DNA of 64,000 nt. Source: Bacteroidaceae bacterium. GTDB lineage: Bacteria; Bacteroidota; Bacteroidia; Bacteroidales; Bacteroidaceae. Under the pieces are notes generated by a model. The model worked only from the letters and a program-made list of their open reading frames with translations, was not told the DNA's origin and made no database searches. The position numbers and the translations under genes were made by a program. Below are positions 1-8,685 of this stretch, piece after piece; within the stretch, counting starts at the first letter, position 1; the number at the start of each line of letters is the position of its first letter. The stretch is from positions 19,558-83,557 of the forward strand of contig JAFZDY010000050.1 in the NCBI GenBank assembly GCA_017560945.1. Direction: 5' to 3'.

Positions 1-477
1 CTGCGTGACCTCATGCTGGGTGTCACCCCCATATGGATGACCAATCCTATGTATCTCATCTGTTCAGGCATCGCCCTGTTTTGGGTTATTATATTTGGCA
101 AGCGCCTCATACATCAGCAGAATACCTTCTTCATCTTCGATACCATAGGTCTGGCACTGTTCACCGTGGTGGGTGCGGAGAAGGCATTGGCCATGGGCTT
201 TCCCCTATGGGTTGCAGTCGTCATGGGTACCATTACCGGCGCAGCGGGAGGTGTGTTCCGCGATGTCTTTATCAATGAGATTCCTCTCATCTTCCGTAAG
301 GAGATATATGCATTGGCATGTATCATAGGTGGACTGTGCTATGGACTGTTCGACTGGATGGGAGTGGACCAGATGATAACTCAATGTGTGAGCGGTTTCA
401 GCGTATTCCTTGTGCGAGTACTTGCCGTAAAGTATCATCTCTGCTTGCCTATACTCAAAGGTGAGGACGACGAGTGA
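1..477 (+). CDS. TRIC-family (UPF0126) membrane channel/transporter, 5' truncated
   Basis: The reading frame is open to the first base of the window, so the gene starts upstream; the ATG at 13 is internal. About 158 codons remain. The first residues (LRDLMLG, then a Pro-Ile-Trp stretch) match the middle of UPF0126/TRIC proteins, which are about 205 aa and consist of two repeated three-helix units. The visible part has at least four hydrophobic segments, and the second unit carries GAAGGVFRDVF, the second copy of the family's glycine-rich RD motif. Members of the family have been linked to cation or glycine transport across the inner membrane; the substrate here cannot be read. It ends 54 bp before the next gene on the same strand. 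Confidence 0.85.
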   Translation: MRDLMLGVTPIWMTNPMYLICSGIALFWVIIFGKRLIHQQNTFFIFDTIGLALFTVVGAEKALAMGFPLWVAVVMGTITGAAGGVFRDVFINEIPLIFRKEIYALACIIGGLCYGLFDWMGVDQMITQCVSGFSVFLVRVLAVKYHLCLPILKGEDDE

Positions 478-531
478 GACTCGAGTGTTGCCCGCTTCTT
501 AGGGCATTTCCCTTTATATAACATGTGATTT

Positions 532-3477
532 ATGAGAAGACTTATACCCTATTATATATACGTAGTAGTGGCATTGATTGTGCCAGCTTTCCTGCATGCC
601 CAACCACAGCAGAACCATTCACCTCGCACCATTGCGGAGGTGCAGAATGTGAGTGTAGAGTCACCAGTGGGGACTGTGCCCCGGTTGCCCAACCTTGTGT
701 GGGTGACACATACGGACAATACTGGTCAGTGGCGACAAGTGAAGTGGAGTCATAGTGCGCTCAGTACCGAGCGGGAGATGGCTGATGCAACACTGTATCC
801 AGTGGGGCGCGAATATGAGGTAGAGGGATACATACTGGGCGATGTCACCACCACCGAGGGATACCCCATACGTGCAACTGTGCGTGTGGTGAAGGAGGAG
901 TATGACACCCCTGTGTCTACCCCTGTAGCCGAACCTTTACCCTTGGACAAAGTGATGGTAGAGGGGGACAATCGCCTGACTTCGAACCGCGATTTGGCAA
1001 TACGTACCATCCTCAGTTGGGATGTGTCGCAACAACTCTATAATTACCGCGATACCTATGGCTTGTCTACCGTAGGTTACACTCGTTCCAATGGATGGGA
1101 TTCGCCTACTACCAAACTCAAGGGACATGGGTCGGGACATTATATGTCGGCCCTTGCCTTTGCCTTTGCAAGTACACAAGAGGGTAGTGTGAGAGACTCA
1201 CTGCGTAGCCGCATCCAACGTATGGTGGATGAGTTGCGACTTTGCCAAGAACGCACCTTTGTATGGAGTGACTCATTGGGTCGTTACTGGGAAGCACGAG
1301 ACTTTGCTCCCGAGGAGGAATTGCGTGGAATGAAGGGTACGTGGGAAGCCTTTGACCAGCATAAACAAGAGTATGGCCGGTACGGATACGGTTACCTCAA
1401 TGCCATACCTGCCCACCACGCTGTACTGATAGAGATGTACCGTCCTTACAACAACAACGATTGGGTGTGGGCTCCTTACTACTCCATCCATAAACAGTTG
1501 GCAGGCTTGATAGACATTGCTACGTATGTCGACGATAAGGCGATTGCGGATAAAGCCCTGCTCATTGCCAAGGACATGGGGCTGTGGATATGGAATCGCC
1601 TGCACTATCGTACCTATGTCGATACCGAAGGTACACAAGAACAGAGACGTGCCCGACCAGGTAACCGCTACGAGATGTGGAATATGTACATCGCAGGTGA
1701 GGATGGAGGTACGGGTGAGAGCCTTAGTCGCTTGTCAGAGATGGTAGCTGACCGCCATGACAAAGAGAGATTGCTCGAGGCTGCATCGTTCTTTGATAGT
1801 CCGGCATTCTTTGATCCCTTGAGTAGAAACATTGATGACATCCGTACTCGCCATGCTAACCAGCATATTCCCAAAATAACCAGTGCGCTGCGTAGTTACA
1901 GGGGGAACGGAGACTCATACTATTATAACCTCGCGTATAACTTTTGGCACATGGTACAAGGCAGATATGCCTATTCCACTGGTGGAGTGGGAAATGGAGA
2001 AATGTTTCGCCAACCCTACACTCAAATCCTGAGTATGAACACCAATGTCACCACCAACCGACAGGGACAACCTGCACCCAATCCGACGTTAAACGAGACC
2101 TGTTGCGCATATAACTTGGCCAAACTTACCAAGGACCTCAATAGTTATGAACCGGACAATGCCGCGTATATGGACTATTATGAACGGGTGTTGTACAATC
2201 AGATAGTAGGGTCGCTTCATCCGTCTCATTATATGACCACTTATCACTATGCAGTGGGACTGAATGCCTCCAAACCTTGGGGTAACAGAACTCCGCAGGA
2301 GAGTTGTTGCGGAGGTACGGGTTCCGAGAATCATGTGAAGTACCAAGAGGCTGCCTATTTCGTATCAAAGAATACCATGTGGGTATGCCTCTATATACCA
2401 ACCACTGCTCGATGGGAGCAAAAGGGGGTGGTACTGGAGCAGGATTGCAGATGGCCTGCCGAAAAGTCTACTATCCGTATAGTGGAAGGAAAGGGTAAGT
2501 TCGCATTGAAACTGCGTGTGCCATATTGGGCAACAGAGGTATTTGATGTAAAACTGAATGGAGTATCCGTGGCTACCGAGTACATACCATCATCGTACAT
2601 AGAGATTCCTCTTCGTAAATGGAAAGTGGGAGATGTGGTAGAGGTGAATATGCCCTTCCAATCACATATCCATTATGGCCCTGATAAAATGGAAACAGCT
2701 GCTACTGCGCCGGGTGAGACAAATACTTCTTTCCCTGCTGCATGGGTGGGAACATTGATGTATGGACCTCTTGCAATGACAACGACCGACATTACACATT
2801 GGAATGAGGGAAACATTTACCTCGACTCATATCTGGGTAACATCGAAACGCATGCTCCTACGAAAGAGGAGGGCACACATGGAAACCTCTATACACTCAC
2901 TGTGAATGGAAAACAATTCATTCCTGACTATGCTGCCGATAGGAACTCTACCCATTACTTGCGCATTCACATGACGGATGTTGGCGACGATGTACAATCA
3001 CAGTCAAACGGCAAGCAAGAACTCCTACAATTGATACAGGTAGCTGACGAACGCAAGCAAGCACAAGAGGCATGGATGTCCCTTGATGTGAAGGTGCCTG
3101 AGTATGCACCTTGGGCGCCTCGTGGGTATGAGAATCTGATGACTATGTTGGCGCGTGCTAAGGAACTTTGTAATCAATTCGATGCGTCTGTGGAGGAGAT
3201 AGGTATCATAGCATCTTCGCTGAATGCCGCCATCAATACGATGAGACCTGGTAACCTCGCAGAATTGGAAGACCTTGAGACATTGCTCCGTCTTTTGAAA
3301 GAGGCACGTACTCTTGCGCAAACAGACAACTCTTCTACACTCTCCGAGGGTATTGAGTATGCTGATATGGTGGTAAAGTACGTTTCTGATGGAAGTGGTA
3401 CGTTGGATATGATAAAGAGTGCAGAGGAACGTCTCATACGTCTTGTCCGTGATGATGCTCGCACACATAACCGTTAA
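532..3477 (+). CDS. Secreted GH127-family (DUF1680) glycoside hydrolase, beta-L-arabinofuranosidase-like
   Basis: 981 aa with an N-terminal signal peptide (about residues 1-23). Residues ~50-120 look like a bacterial Ig-like (Big_4-type) domain, ~130-640 is the GH127 catalytic region, followed by beta domains and a helical C-terminus (~830-981). The family's zinc/nucleophile residues are visible: E522-T-C524 in NETC and the pair C592-C593 in ESCCGGTG, matching the Glu-x-Cys and Cys-Cys that bind zinc in characterised GH127 arabinofuranosidases, where one cysteine is the nucleophile. The role is probably removal of L-arabinofuranose or a related sugar from plant glycans in the periplasm or outside. 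It is longer than the usual 600-800 aa because of the accessory domains. No SusC/D partners are nearby, so the substrate is a guess. Confidence 0.85.
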   Translation: MRRLIPYYIYVVVALIVPAFLHAQPQQNHSPRTIAEVQNVSVESPVGTVPRLPNLVWVTHTDNTGQWRQVKWSHSALSTEREMADATLYPVGREYEVEGYILGDVTTTEGYPIRATVRVVKEEYDTPVSTPVAEPLPLDKVMVEGDNRLTSNRDLAIRTILSWDVSQQLYNYRDTYGLSTVGYTRSNGWDSPTTKLKGHGSGHYMSALAFAFASTQEGSVRDSLRSRIQRMVDELRLCQERTFVWSDSLGRYWEARDFAPEEELRGMKGTWEAFDQHKQEYGRYGYGYLNAIPAHHAVLIEMYRPYNNNDWVWAPYYSIHKQLAGLIDIATYVDDKAIADKALLIAKDMGLWIWNRLHYRTYVDTEGTQEQRRARPGNRYEMWNMYIAGEDGGTGESLSRLSEMVADRHDKERLLEAASFFDSPAFFDPLSRNIDDIRTRHANQHIPKITSALRSYRGNGDSYYYNLAYNFWHMVQGRYAYSTGGVGNGEMFRQPYTQILSMNTNVTTNRQGQPAPNPTLNETCCAYNLAKLTKDLNSYEPDNAAYMDYYERVLYNQIVGSLHPSHYMTTYHYAVGLNASKPWGNRTPQESCCGGTGSENHVKYQEAAYFVSKNTMWVCLYIPTTARWEQKGVVLEQDCRWPAEKSTIRIVEGKGKFALKLRVPYWATEVFDVKLNGVSVATEYIPSSYIEIPLRKWKVGDVVEVNMPFQSHIHYGPDKMETAATAPGETNTSFPAAWVGTLMYGPLAMTTTDITHWNEGNIYLDSYLGNIETHAPTKEEGTHGNLYTLTVNGKQFIPDYAADRNSTHYLRIHMTDVGDDVQSQSNGKQELLQLIQVADERKQAQEAWMSLDVKVPEYAPWAPRGYENLMTMLARAKELCNQFDASVEEIGIIASSLNAAINTMRPGNLAELEDLETLLRLLKEARTLAQTDNSSTLSEGIEYADMVVKYVSDGSGTLDMIKSAEERLIRLVRDDARTHNR

Positions 3478-3580
3478 GATGTTCTAATGCGAAATATGTG
3501 TCTCACGGGTGATGACTTGTGTATGTAATGGGTAAGAAGATAGATGCGCGCCCTAACGAGGTGAATGATTAGAAACCTTA

Positions 3581-3668
3581 TTAGTCTATGTCGGTCTAAC
3601 TTCGTTGGACAACGTAAGAAACACAGTTAGTATATGTCAGTATAACTTCGTTGGACAACGTAAGAAAC
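3581..3668. repeat. Two 42-bp direct repeats, 46-bp period
   Basis: Copies lie at 3581-3622 and 3627-3668. They differ at three positions in the first 20 bp and are identical over the last 22 bp. Each copy contains the small palindrome CGTTGGACAACG. They lie in the intergenic space between convergent genes. Function unknown. Confidence 0.8.
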
Positions 3669-3678
3669 TTATGCATAA

Positions 3679-3713
3679 AAAGAAAGAGGATGCCTCAAGC
3701 ACCCTCTTTCTTT
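3679..3713 (-). terminator. Bidirectional hairpin terminator
   Basis: An 11-bp stem (AAAGAAAGAGG with CCTCTTTCTTT, 3679-3689 and 3703-3713) lies between two convergent genes. Read on the minus strand it is followed by TTTTTATG, so it best serves the DUF5606 gene; on the plus strand it could also end the GH127 transcript. Confidence 0.75.
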
Positions 3714-3746
3714 CGTTCCCTTGGCAGATGCAAGGTATATCTTTAC

Positions 3747-4175
3747 TTACTCTGCAGTTGTCTCTTCAGCTTCCTCAACAACTTCCTCGAACTCGGTAAT
3801 GCCGTTGCTGATGAGGATGTTGTACCATGAGATAAGTTTCTTAATGTCGTTGTTGTACACACGGTCACGGTCGTAGTTGGGAAGAACTGCTGCCATATAC
3901 TCGTGCAATTCGTTGGCGCTTGCTTTCTTGATGTCAAGAGTGGCGAGATTTCCCTCTTCCTTAGCCTTTACGTTAGCAAATACTTGATACAAGGGAATCT
4001 CTTCTTCATCGGTGTACATTGCAATGTCACCCAAAGATATTACCTTGTCGGTACCGTGCACAGGCTGGCGCTTCTTGGTTGCGTCGAGTGACTCGACAAT
4101 CAACATGTTCTTGCCACGAGAGATTAACTTATATAATCCAGGTTTTCCAGAGATGGATAGAATTGTTCTTAACAT
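3747..4175 (-). CDS. DUF5606-type conserved Bacteroidetes protein
   Basis: 142 aa. I start it at the ATG at 4175 (MLRTILSISGKPGLYK), which fits the family's usual N-terminus; the frame is open a further 28 codons but those overlap the promoter and the coaE end. The first ~60 residues look like a compact beta-rich nucleic-acid or RNA-binding-like fold (GLYKLISRGKNMLIVESL), followed by a charged helical part and an acidic Glu-rich tail. No catalytic motif is visible and the function is unknown. In Bacteroidales it commonly sits after coaE, as here. It has its own promoter inside the 3' end of coaE. Confidence 0.8.
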   Translation of the reverse strand: MLRTILSISGKPGLYKLISRGKNMLIVESLDATKKRQPVHGTDKVISLGDIAMYTDEEEIPLYQVFANVKAKEEGNLATLDIKKASANELHEYMAAVLPNYDRDRVYNNDIKKLISWYNILISNGITEFEEVVEEAEETTAE

Positions 4176-4228
4176 AGTTATAATTCCTTTTTTTATTGTG
4201 TTAGTTGTTCTTTTATTATAATCGGGCG

Positions 4229-4260
4229 CAAAAGTAATACTCAGCGGCGATATGTACAAA
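4229..4260 (-). promoter_or_regulatory. Bacteroidetes-type promoter for the DUF5606 gene
   Basis: On the minus strand TTTG (4257-4260), a 20-bp spacer and TACTTTTG (4229-4236) match TTTG-N19-21-TAnnTTTG exactly. It overlaps the last codons of coaE and would give a leader of about 45 nt before the ATG at 4175. Confidence 0.7.
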
Positions 4261-4852
4261 GTAAATTCGCTAAAATATCCAAAATTTGTGGTAAGATAGC
4301 TTGTTTGTCATCATTATTGAGCGTATAATCCGCTTGTTTGCTCTTCTCTTCGTCTGTTGTTTGGTGCGACATGCGCGCACGTATTGCATCAGGTGAAGCA
4401 TTGTCGCGAAGGCAAGCTCTTGTTAGTCGTACCTCTGCAGGGGCGCACACGGCTATGACTTTATCTGCCAGTGAGTCGAATCTGCTTTCGTAAAGGATGG
4501 CCGATTCAATGGCTACCCATGGTGAGTGCTGGCGTGATTTCCATTGTAAGAAATCTTCCTTTACCACAGGGTGAATGATGTCATTTACTTGCTGAGCATG
4601 CGTAGGGGTCGCAAAGAGGTAGTCGGCTAATGCTACTTTGTTTAGTGTGCCGTCGGTCATATAGACGTGAGTACCAACTAATTTGATAAGTGATTGTCGG
4701 ATGGTTGGGTGAGTGTGGTTGAGTCGCTTGGCTTCTTTGTCGCAATCATATACGGGTATTCCCATGATGTGAAAGCATTTGGAAACTATCGATTTTCCAC
4801 TACCTATACCTCCAGTAATGCCTATGACTTGTGGTGAGGAGGTTTGCATCAT
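4241..4852 (-). CDS. coaE: Dephospho-CoA kinase
   Basis: 203 aa, usual length. The enzyme phosphorylates the 3'-OH of the ribose in dephospho-CoA, the last step of CoA synthesis, in the cytoplasm. The P-loop GGIGSGKS is at residues 14-21, followed by the substrate-binding VYDCDKEAKRL and, in the C-terminal half, the lid-type sequence TRACLRDNASPDAIRARM. I start at the ATG at 4852, which overlaps the stop of the upstream YbbR gene by 4 bp (ATGA) and so indicates translational coupling; a longer frame back to 4948 would overlap YbbR much further. Part of the nusB-yajC-ybbR-coaE operon. Confidence 0.95.
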   Translation of the reverse strand: MMQTSSPQVIGITGGIGSGKSIVSKCFHIMGIPVYDCDKEAKRLNHTHPTIRQSLIKLVGTHVYMTDGTLNKVALADYLFATPTHAQQVNDIIHPVVKEDFLQWKSRQHSPWVAIESAILYESRFDSLADKVIAVCAPAEVRLTRACLRDNASPDAIRARMSHQTTDEEKSKQADYTLNNDDKQAILPQILDILANLLCTYRR

Positions 4853-5862
4853 AGTTGAATTTTCTGTTCGATGAGATACTCTACACTTGTGGGTGAGAGG
4901 CGTATGTGACTGACGTTGGCAGGTGCTTCCATGATTTCTACTTGACAATGGTCGCTCGAGGTATTACTCATCAGTGTGTCGTACGAAACACCTACGATAA
5001 AGTCTTCTGCGGTGATATCCTTGAATTGTTGCATCCCTACTTGGAAGGTTACATTCACCTTGGAGGGGAAAGTCTTGAGTTGCTTTTCTGCAGGGAAGTG
5101 AAATCCTTGAACGGGGACGCTCACCGTCTTCTCGGTAAGTATGTCGGCATAGAATGAGACATCTACTTTATTGGGGATAAACTTGGCGCCCTTGATGGGA
5201 GAAATCGCAAGTGAGAAATTTGTGGTATCTGCAATGTCGTTGAGCCCCATATTCTGAGTGTACACCTCGTGTATGGAGTTCAGTATACTTTGTGGTGCAT
5301 ACACCATAATAGAGTCAGGGGTCATACTTTGTCCAACGATGTAGTACTGACGTCTTGGGATGGGGACTTCTTTGATGCGCACGGGCACTTTCTTTCCCTC
5401 TTCTTGGGTATAAATAATCTCTAATGTGTCTGGTTTTATTTCCTTTATGTGTGTGGATACAACCAACTGGCTTAGGACTTTCTTTGTTAAATCCGTTGAG
5501 AGCAATCGTATGTGGTTGCCCTTTTGCAGGTATTCTTCAAAGTCGAGTGTGATGGGTGAGAGACGATTTCCTATCTTGTATTTTACCAATACTGTACCCT
5601 TGTCCTCTAACTTCAAGTTGAGGCTTTGAGGAATGTCGCTCGTGAAAACTACGTTCTCGGGTACGTTCTTTATTCGTAGGGGAATGGAAACTTCAGTTTC
5701 GTATTCATCGTTCAGAGTTTGAAGAATCCAAAATGCTGAGGCGATGAACAGGAAGAATAGAAAAAGTAGGAACTCTCTGCATTGGGGGCTTTGCAGAAAG
5801 TTCCTTGTTCGTTTTGCAAGATGCGTGTACTTCCTTAGAATTTCTTCCTTTGAGAATTTCAT
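4849..5862 (-). CDS. YbbR-like domain protein (CdaR-like)
   Basis: 337 aa with one N-terminal transmembrane segment (about residues 28-47) and then extracytoplasmic beta-rich YbbR repeats (for example SIPLRIKNVPENV and VPVRIKEVPIPRRQ). YbbR/CdaR proteins in Firmicutes regulate the diadenylate cyclase CdaA and sit beside it; here the cdaA-like gene is about 33 kb away at 38786, so any regulatory link is inference. It lies between yajC and coaE, 15 bp from yajC and overlapping coaE by 4 bp, the usual Bacteroidetes order. Confidence 0.85.
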   Translation of the reverse strand: MKFSKEEILRKYTHLAKRTRNFLQSPQCREFLLFLFFLFIASAFWILQTLNDEYETEVSIPLRIKNVPENVVFTSDIPQSLNLKLEDKGTVLVKYKIGNRLSPITLDFEEYLQKGNHIRLLSTDLTKKVLSQLVVSTHIKEIKPDTLEIIYTQEEGKKVPVRIKEVPIPRRQYYIVGQSMTPDSIMVYAPQSILNSIHEVYTQNMGLNDIADTTNFSLAISPIKGAKFIPNKVDVSFYADILTEKTVSVPVQGFHFPAEKQLKTFPSKVNVTFQVGMQQFKDITAEDFIVGVSYDTLMSNTSSDHCQVEIMEAPANVSHIRLSPTSVEYLIEQKIQL

Positions 5863-5877
5863 CTTGCTTGTAAAATT

Positions 5878-6183
5878 TTAGTTATTGGTACCTTGTTGAG
5901 CGTTAGCGAAGATAGAGTTGCGATCGATCTTAATCTTAACGCCTGAGGCAATTTCCAAAGTGACAGTAGTCACGTCTAACTCCTTGACTTTTCCATAGAT
6001 GCCGCCTGCTGTTACGACTTCTTGTCCTATGGTGAGGTTGTTGCGGAAGGTCATAATTTCTTTCTGCTTCTTCTGCTGTGGACGAATCATGAAGAAATAC
6101 ATAATAGCAAAGATTGCTACCATCATAATAATCATAGAGAAGTTTCCTCCTCCTGCTTGTAGCATAATTGTGAGTACGTTCAT
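5878..6183 (-). CDS. yajC: Preprotein translocase subunit YajC
   Basis: 101 aa, typical of the family. A single transmembrane helix (about residues 17-35) is followed by the diagnostic MIRPQQKKQKE and then the small soluble domain (TIGQEVVTAGGIYGKVKEL). YajC associates with SecDF-YidC at the inner-membrane Sec translocon. It follows nusB by 66 bp and precedes ybbR by 15 bp. Confidence 0.95.
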   Translation of the reverse strand: MNVLTIMLQAGGGNFSMIIMMVAIFAIMYFFMIRPQQKKQKEIMTFRNNLTIGQEVVTAGGIYGKVKELDVTTVTLEIASGVKIKIDRNSIFANAQQGTNN

Positions 6184-6249
6184 TACTTTGATATTTTTTT
6201 TATTAGGTTAGGAAAAAATTTTTTCTGTGTTGATAACAAATTTGGGTGG

Positions 6250-7176
6250 TTAATTTTTCATCAACTTACCCTCTTTTTTCAATTGATTAACCACTGCGTC
6301 CAACAATCCGTTGATGAATGAGGGACTCTTGGGTGTACTGTAGAGTTTGGCGATCTCCAAATACTCGTTGATGGATACGTTCACGGGGATGTTGGGGAAT
6401 GAGGTGATCTCTGCCAATGCAATCTGGATGATGAGGCTATCCATGAAGGTCAATCGGTTCAAATCCCAATTGCGTGCATTCTCGCCCACCAAGTGCAGAT
6501 AGTAATCGGCATTCAAGATGGCGCGGCGGAAGAGGCGACGTGCAAAGTCCTTGTCCTCCTCGTCCTTGAACTCGGGCAACAACTCCTGCTTGGCTCCGTT
6601 CTTCTCCTCAAATCGCTTGATTGTCTTCAGTACGAAGGTGTCGACAATCTCCTTGTCATCGTTCCAATAGAGACTCTGCTCCTCCAACAATGCATCCAAT
6701 GTGTCGTTGTTGAATATGATACTTTTGTACAACTTGCGCCACAATTCACGATCCTCTGCATAGCTGTTAGTCTCAGAGGCCATGTACTCTTTGTAAATGT
6801 CGCTTTCGATTATTTCGTTGTAGAGGGATTTGATAAACTCCTCTTCGTTAATCCATGATTTCTTTTGAGCCTCTACAAAGTCGTTCAATTGCTTGTTTAC
6901 CTCCAATTGGGCTGCGAAACGATTTTCCACAAACTTCATATTGGGCGATAATTCTTCCTTAGTGGGGCGCAATTTTGCCTTTCCCATCTCTACGCGCTTG
7001 GCGGCATATTGGGTAACCGATACAATCAATAATAATAGGTAATTATAGAGATCGTAGGCTTTGGATAAACTGAAAAATAACTCCTTCTCTGCAGTCTCTA
7101 AGTTTTTCCCTCCATTCTGATAGTAAGCATAGATAATCTGTACTATTTTCAGGCGAATAAGGACTCTGTTGATCAT
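6250..7176 (-). CDS. nusB: Transcription antitermination protein NusB
   Basis: 308 aa, roughly twice the E. coli length. The NusB RNA-binding helical domain is the C-terminal half (from about residue 205: DFARRLFRRAILNADYYLHL through VNVSINEYLEIAKLYSTPKS and FINGLLDAVVNQL). The N-terminal ~170 residues are a helical extension that I know from Bacteroidetes NusB proteins. NusB with NusE/S10 binds boxA RNA for rRNA antitermination. It is the first gene of the minus-strand operon, with a promoter just upstream. Confidence 0.93.
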   Translation of the reverse strand: MINRVLIRLKIVQIIYAYYQNGGKNLETAEKELFFSLSKAYDLYNYLLLLIVSVTQYAAKRVEMGKAKLRPTKEELSPNMKFVENRFAAQLEVNKQLNDFVEAQKKSWINEEEFIKSLYNEIIESDIYKEYMASETNSYAEDRELWRKLYKSIIFNNDTLDALLEEQSLYWNDDKEIVDTFVLKTIKRFEEKNGAKQELLPEFKDEEDKDFARRLFRRAILNADYYLHLVGENARNWDLNRLTFMDSLIIQIALAEITSFPNIPVNVSINEYLEIAKLYSTPKSPSFINGLLDAVVNQLKKEGKLMKN

Positions 7177-7228
7177 AATGTATCGTAAATGTCGTATGGT
7201 TAAAAAACGTCGGTTAAATATTGTGTTG

Positions 7229-7260
7229 CAAAATTAAGTATTAATATTGATTCAGCCAAT
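7229..7260 (-). promoter_or_regulatory. Promoter upstream of nusB
   Basis: On the minus strand ATTG (7257-7260; 3 of 4 bases of TTTG), a 20-bp spacer, then TAATTTTG (7229-7236), a full match to TAnnTTTG. It gives a leader of about 45-50 nt. Confidence 0.55.
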
Positions 7261-7426
7261 AACTTGTCGCATTTTTTGCGAGAAAAGGACACTTTTTATG
7301 GTAAAAAGGTTTTTTTTCTTCCAAATATCTTGCAGAGTGAGAAGTTTTCTGCCTTTTTTCTTTGCTTTTTCAAATAAAATAAGCAATTTTGAAGCCGATT
7401 TTGAATTAAAGACTAAAAGATGCCTT

Positions 7427-7816
7427 ATGGAAGAATTGAAGAAAAAGAGCGCTACACAGGAGGGAGGAGATAAGGACATCATCTTCTCAAAAGCTGTCAA
7501 GGCTGGCAAACGTATCTATTACCTGGATGTGAAGAAGAGCCGCAACGATGAAATGTATCTTGCCATTACCGAGAGTAAGAAGATATACTCGGGAGTGGGA
7601 GAAAATTCGCAGATGAACTTTGAGAAACACAAAATCTTCTTGTATCGTGAGGATTTTGAAAAATTTGTGAATGGCTTGAGTGAAGTTGTACAATATATAT
7701 TGGATGCACAAGGGCCGTCTTTGTCGCGAAAAGACTATAATGAACTTCTTATCTCCGATCAAGAGGTGGGCGAATCTTCTGTAGAGGAGCCAATAAAGAT
7801 TGATATTGACTTTTAA
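7427..7816 (+). CDS. PUR-alpha-like DNA/RNA-binding protein (DUF3276)
   Basis: 129 aa from the ATG at 7427 (MEELKKKSATQEGG). The frame is open 60 codons further upstream, but that part is hydrophobic and AT-rich and overlaps the nusB promoter, so I exclude it. The core (IIFSKAVKAGKRIYYLDVKK to IFLYREDFEKFVNGL) matches the single PUR repeat of bacterial Pur-alpha homologues that bind single-stranded DNA or RNA. The cellular role in Bacteroidetes is not known. It stands alone, divergent from nusB, and ends 13 bp before the rplY promoter. Confidence 0.8.
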   Translation: MEELKKKSATQEGGDKDIIFSKAVKAGKRIYYLDVKKSRNDEMYLAITESKKIYSGVGENSQMNFEKHKIFLYREDFEKFVNGLSEVVQYILDAQGPSLSRKDYNELLISDQEVGESSVEEPIKIDIDF

Positions 7817-7828
7817 TCCAATAAAAAC

Positions 7829-7859
7829 TTTGGTGTTCAAAAAAAAAGTATTACCTTTG
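7829..7859 (+). promoter_or_regulatory. Promoter of rplY
   Basis: TTTG (7829-7832), a 19-bp spacer and TACCTTTG (7852-7859) match the Bacteroidetes housekeeping consensus exactly. Transcription would start near 7866, leaving a leader of about 95 nt before the ATG at 7963. Confidence 0.8.
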
Positions 7860-7962
7860 CGCCCGCTTTTGAAGCATCGTAGGGTGGAATACCTCCGTGT
7901 GATGGTGAATTAAGCAGAAATAAACAACTTAATTTAGAGTAACACAATTATTTTAAAGAACA

Positions 7963-8553
7963 ATGAGATCAATTGAAGTAAAAGGTACTGCGAGACCTGT
8001 AGTTGGCAAAAAGTCAACTCGCGAAATCCGCAAGGCTGACAGCATTCCTGCTGTATTGTATGGTGTTGAACGTGGCGAAAACAACTTGCCTGTAGCTACT
8101 CACTTCACTGTGACTAACGACGAAGTTCGTAACCTTATTTATTCTCCCCACATCTACTCTGTAGACCTCATCATCGATGGTAAGGCTTGCAAGGCAGTGT
8201 TGAAGGATATTCAGTTCCACCCTGTAACTGACCGCATCCTCCACATCGATTTCTATCAGATTACTGAAGAGAAGCCCATCGTTATGGAAGTACCCGTTGC
8301 CCTCGAAGGTTTGGCAGAAGGTGTACGTGCCGGTGGTAAGCTCCAGCTCCAGATGCGTAAGTTGAAAGTTCGTGCCGTTTACACTAACATCCCCGAGAAG
8401 TTGGTTGTTGACGTTACTTCTCTCGGTCTTGGTAAGACTATCAAGGTTGGTGAGTTGAACTACGAAGGACTTGAACTCGTAAACTCTAAGGAAGTAGTAG
8501 TTTGCGCCGTTCAGTTGACACGTGCAGCTCGTGGTGCAAAGGCCAAAGGATAA
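7963..8553 (+). CDS. rplY: 50S ribosomal protein L25/general stress protein Ctc
   Basis: 196 aa, the long Ctc/TL5 form. The N-terminal L25 domain (about residues 1-95, starting IEVKGTARPVVGKKSTREIRK, split by the conserved IPAVLYG) binds 5S rRNA. The C-terminal beta domain (EVPVALEGLAEGVRAGG) is the TL5 extension, and a short basic tail ends the protein. Codon use is strongly biased, as expected for a ribosomal protein. A roughly 95-nt leader precedes it, and pth follows 132 bp downstream past a long hairpin. Confidence 0.96.
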   Translation: MRSIEVKGTARPVVGKKSTREIRKADSIPAVLYGVERGENNLPVATHFTVTNDEVRNLIYSPHIYSVDLIIDGKACKAVLKDIQFHPVTDRILHIDFYQITEEKPIVMEVPVALEGLAEGVRAGGKLQLQMRKLKVRAVYTNIPEKLVVDVTSLGLGKTIKVGELNYEGLELVNSKEVVVCAVQLTRAARGAKAKG

Positions 8554-8582
8554 AGACTCTTTTTAAGTGAAGAGTAAATAAT

Positions 8583-8634
8583 AAAGAGTGAAGAATCATA
8601 GAGTGTGTGAGCACCGTTTGATTCTTCACTCTTT
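8583..8634 (+). terminator. Perfect 16-bp inverted repeat after rplY
   Basis: AAAGAGTGAAGAATCA (8583-8598) and its exact complement (8619-8634) with a 20-nt loop form a strong hairpin 30 bp after the rplY stop. A third partial copy of the same sequence lies at 8645-8670. It is probably a terminator or attenuator between rplY and pth, although the T-run after it is weak. Confidence 0.5.
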
Positions 8635-8685
8635 GTTCTGTTTAATTCTTCACTATACACTCTTCACTCATCATTTATTTAGAAT

